Assembly: GCF_023343835.1 (NCBI RefSeq)
Contig: NC_064437.1
Coordinates: 4,726,001 to 4,790,000, forward strand
Length of the DNA: 64,000 bases
From: Lagopus muta
Taxonomy: Eukaryota; Chordata; Aves; Galliformes; Phasianidae
Direction: 5' to 3'
The position numbers were made by a program, and so were the translations under genes. The notes under the pieces were generated by a model. That model was not told the origin of the DNA and did no database searches. It was given only the letters and a program-made list of their open reading frames with translations. How positions within the stretch are numbered: the first letter of the stretch is position 1; every line of letters begins with the position of its first letter. This document shows, piece after piece, positions 61,401 through 64,000 of the stretch.

Positions 61401-64000
61401 TCCTCTGCTCCAGCACTGGGGAAGGGGAGTGCCAGGGAAATGCACAAGGTAAAATTAAAAATTGCAAGCTATTAGAACAAGACCTTCCTTGTAGTAAATC
61501 AGGGGGGCGTAGGACGTGGGGGCTGCTCATCCCAGCCCTCCCCCCCCCCCATGGCCCTGCCTCTCTTCCAAATGCGTTGCTCCCTGCCTGGCTCGGTAAC
61601 GCTGGCCCTGATGAAATGGAAAGTTGCACATAAATCAATGTCTGTGGCCGTGTTAGCTATGCATCAGCAGCTAGCCTGCGAGATGCACCAAAACAAAGCA
61701 CCGGTCGCTTGCTGTTCCTACACTGCCCCCTAATGCAGAGAAGCCTCGGGAGCCAGGAAGGACAGGGTCTTCCATCCCGGGGGCATCCTTTCTCCCGGCT
61801 GGTTGGGAAGAAACCTGCAGTGTTATGCCTTAGTTTGCTGCTCTCGCCAGGCTCTCTTCCCATGGAGCTTCCCATGGGAAGAGACTGATGGCTGAGCCTC
61901 CTGCTGCTAGTGCTGCAAAACCCCACTGGCGTGGGTGGCAGCTGGGCTGACCTAATGCTGTCAGATTTCCTGGGGCTGCTTTTGTAGGGGAAGGCTGCTT
62001 CTAGGCAAGAGCTGAAGGAATATGGCTTACAAGAGAGAAGAAATAGCAAGTGTTGGAAAAAGTTTTTTTTTCTTCCCTTTTTTTCTGGAAGTTTAGCAGG
62101 ATGCCCGAGGCTTTTGTACCGAATGTCTGGAGCATATGGTGGGATTTGCAGTCAACTTTCTCTCGGGTGCTCCATCCAGATGGAGGTGACTGTTCTTGGC
62201 TTCGGCTGACATGGGTTTGTTTCCTGAAGAGCTTGTGTTTAACATATTCCTTCAAACCAGAACTCCGTGCTCGGGAGCCCCAGCTGCAGGCAAGGCAGTT
62301 TCCTGCCCACGGCTCCCTTCCTGGCTGCTGCCGAGCTTGGCCATGTTGCGGTCTCAGGAAGGTGAATTTGGGCCTTCACCCAGCGCCTCATGCCTTTCTG
62401 GTATTGCCATTCTCTGCCCTGCAGGCAGGAGGTGACCCTCTGTCCCTGCTTGTTGTCCAGCCCGGTGGGCTCCAGGCACTGTCTACTGTGTGATAAAAAC
62501 ATCTGATGTTGTAGCTGAGGGTTTGGGCTTTGTGGTGGGCTCGGGGGTGTTGCAGGAAGCTCTGAGAGCCCTTCAAGCACCGTTTGCACATTGAGTTCCT
62601 CCTGCACCCTCAGACTGTGTGGGCTGTGGTGCCGAGAAGATGTTGTTACGAAGCTGGCAGGGCAGGAGAATGTCGAGTTGCTGGTTATTGCTCTTCAGCC
62701 TCCTAGAGAGGGCACGGCAGGGCTCTGAAACCTTCCCTAAGGGCTGGGATGGCTGGGTTGGAAGCACCAGGTGCCTGTGGGGCTGGGGGAGCCAGTGGGT
62801 GCCCCACGGCGCTGCAGGTGGTCATGGTGCTACAAGGACGGCAGCTACCAAGGAGCCTGGAGCATCCTCCCTAAAGCTTGACAAGGGATATTTCATTCTT
62901 TTGTTTACATGTCACAAAATTTCCACCTCGTTTTACAAGAATAAAACACCAGATTCCCACCCAGTAAACTCAAGCACTCCTCTAATTAATATCCATTTCA
63001 TTTATTTTGATATTTTCTGATGTTGAAACTGGCAAGTCAGAGGCAGATACATTTAAATGCAAGATGCCTTCTTCTTGCTAACTCCAAGTTGTTGGTATCT
63101 CGTTGCGCTGATGCTTTGCCTTCTTATACCATTCTTCATTGTTCTGCCACCCCCAGAGGTACTTGAGAATGTTTTTAAATGTAAAAACTCCACCATTAGC
63201 TGAAAGTATGTAGCCCATAAAACATGATCCATTTGTGGTGAATTACGCTCGGAACATAAATTGACACATGCAGAACTATGATCGCTAGTGCAATTTTCCA
63301 TGTTTAATATTTTACAAGAAGTTTGAGAAGTTGAGCTTGTGAAAGACGGAGTGGAAATAATCGGATCGTTTGGAAACTCCCGTGGTAAAGCAGCAGCCCT
63401 CTGTCATCTGCTAGTCCAGATTTGTCTGTAAGGTCCCTGTAGTAAACGGGGGGAAGAAAATGAAGCAGAGAGGAGGTCAGTGGGCGGGCTGGAACACCTA
63501 GCACTGTCGGAAACAATTTCTTCTTACTCTGGTTTAAGTGTTGGGTTGGTTGTGGGGTTTTTGAGCCGTGTGGAAGAGTCCCATCCCACATGGCCGTCCA
63601 AGCCCTGTCGGTGAGGCCTGCAGAGGCTGTAGGAGCACTGCTTAATGACTGCTAAATACGTGCTTCAAGGAAACGAAGGAGTTGTTGTGCTGATTGGAGC
63701 CCACATGTCATATCTGCAAAACATTCGTCTCCAGCACTGCGCTCCATCAGGATCATCTCTGTTTGTAGGGAGGGAAACGCAGTGGGGAAAGGCAGCCATC
63801 GGCAGGTTTAGGGGCAGGCCTGGGCCCCGGGACATCTGCAGATGTTTATGGAGATAACTGCATCCAGAGCCCTGCGTTTCTGACTGAGGAGTGCTGGGCC
63901 CAGCCGCAGGCGGGGGCCTCGCCGGGCCTGGGGCAGGAAGGAGCCGGCGCTTCAGATGTGCTGCTCACTTCAGCACGATGCTCGGAGGGAGAAAATCCAC
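58464..64000 (+). other. Start of SSBP3 intron 5
   Basis: No exon with SSBP3 similarity (expected Pro/Gly/Met-rich coding) is visible. AT-rich unique blocks lie at 59100-59500 and 62870-63300; no transposon is recognised. Confidence 0.75.
62870..63300. promoter_or_regulatory. AT-rich candidate conserved element in intron 5
   Basis: A 430-bp AT-rich unique block with TTTGTTTACATGTCACAA (FOX-like), CTCTAATTAATATCC and ATGATCCATTTG, flanked by GC-richer intron. Confidence 0.4.

Overview
The window looks like a bird genome, most likely a chicken-like galliform. Four vertebrate genes form a familiar syntenic block, introns are short except one, CpG islands are dense, and the only recognisable transposons are degraded CR1 LINE pieces with the typical avian CR1 3' tail (repeated ATTCTATGATTCT-like end). 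Assignment to a species is inference; nothing bacterial, viral or CRISPR-like is present.

Layout. (1) Positions 1-855 hold the 3' two thirds of the intronless PARS2 coding sequence (mitochondrial prolyl-tRNA synthetase, + strand), cut by the window start. (2) Positions 1254-5746 hold a complete 10-exon TTC4 gene (+), a TPR co-chaperone of Hsp90/Hsp70, beginning only about 400 bp after the PARS2 stop. (3) Positions 9244-17992 (- strand) hold ACOT11, an acyl-CoA thioesterase with two HotDog domains and a START lipid-binding domain. Fifteen exons are clear from conserved protein; two further 5' exons (15106-15181 and 17970-17992) are my proposal, based on phase-compatible splice sites. (4) Positions 18000-25467 are the intergenic region between divergent ACOT11 and SSBP3: a homeodomain-site cluster, an orphan CpG island near 19.3 kb, a mostly unremarkable stretch, and the SSBP3 CpG-island promoter. 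(5) From 25468 to the window end is the 5' part of SSBP3 (+): exons 1-4 lie within 665 bp, then a 32.2-kb intron, exon 5 at 58374-58463, and the start of intron 5. The gene runs off the window.

How the genes relate. PARS2 (mitochondrial translation), TTC4 (chaperone cofactor) and ACOT11 (lipid metabolism) are not one pathway; they are neighbours by synteny. SSBP3 is a developmental transcription cofactor of LDB1/LIM-homeodomain complexes. Its huge intron 4 holds many AT-rich, homeobox-motif-rich islands that look like candidate enhancers, plus GC-rich patches that could be internal promoters.

Points worth following: the new ACOT11 N-terminus; an exon-like segment at 6796-7017 downstream of ACOT11; the inverted position of TTC4 relative to the mammalian order as I remember it; a near-identical 23-bp element next to a CCAAT box in both CpG islands; and a candidate internal SSBP3 promoter at 48.7 kb. 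I found no convincing evidence for a wholly new biological system.
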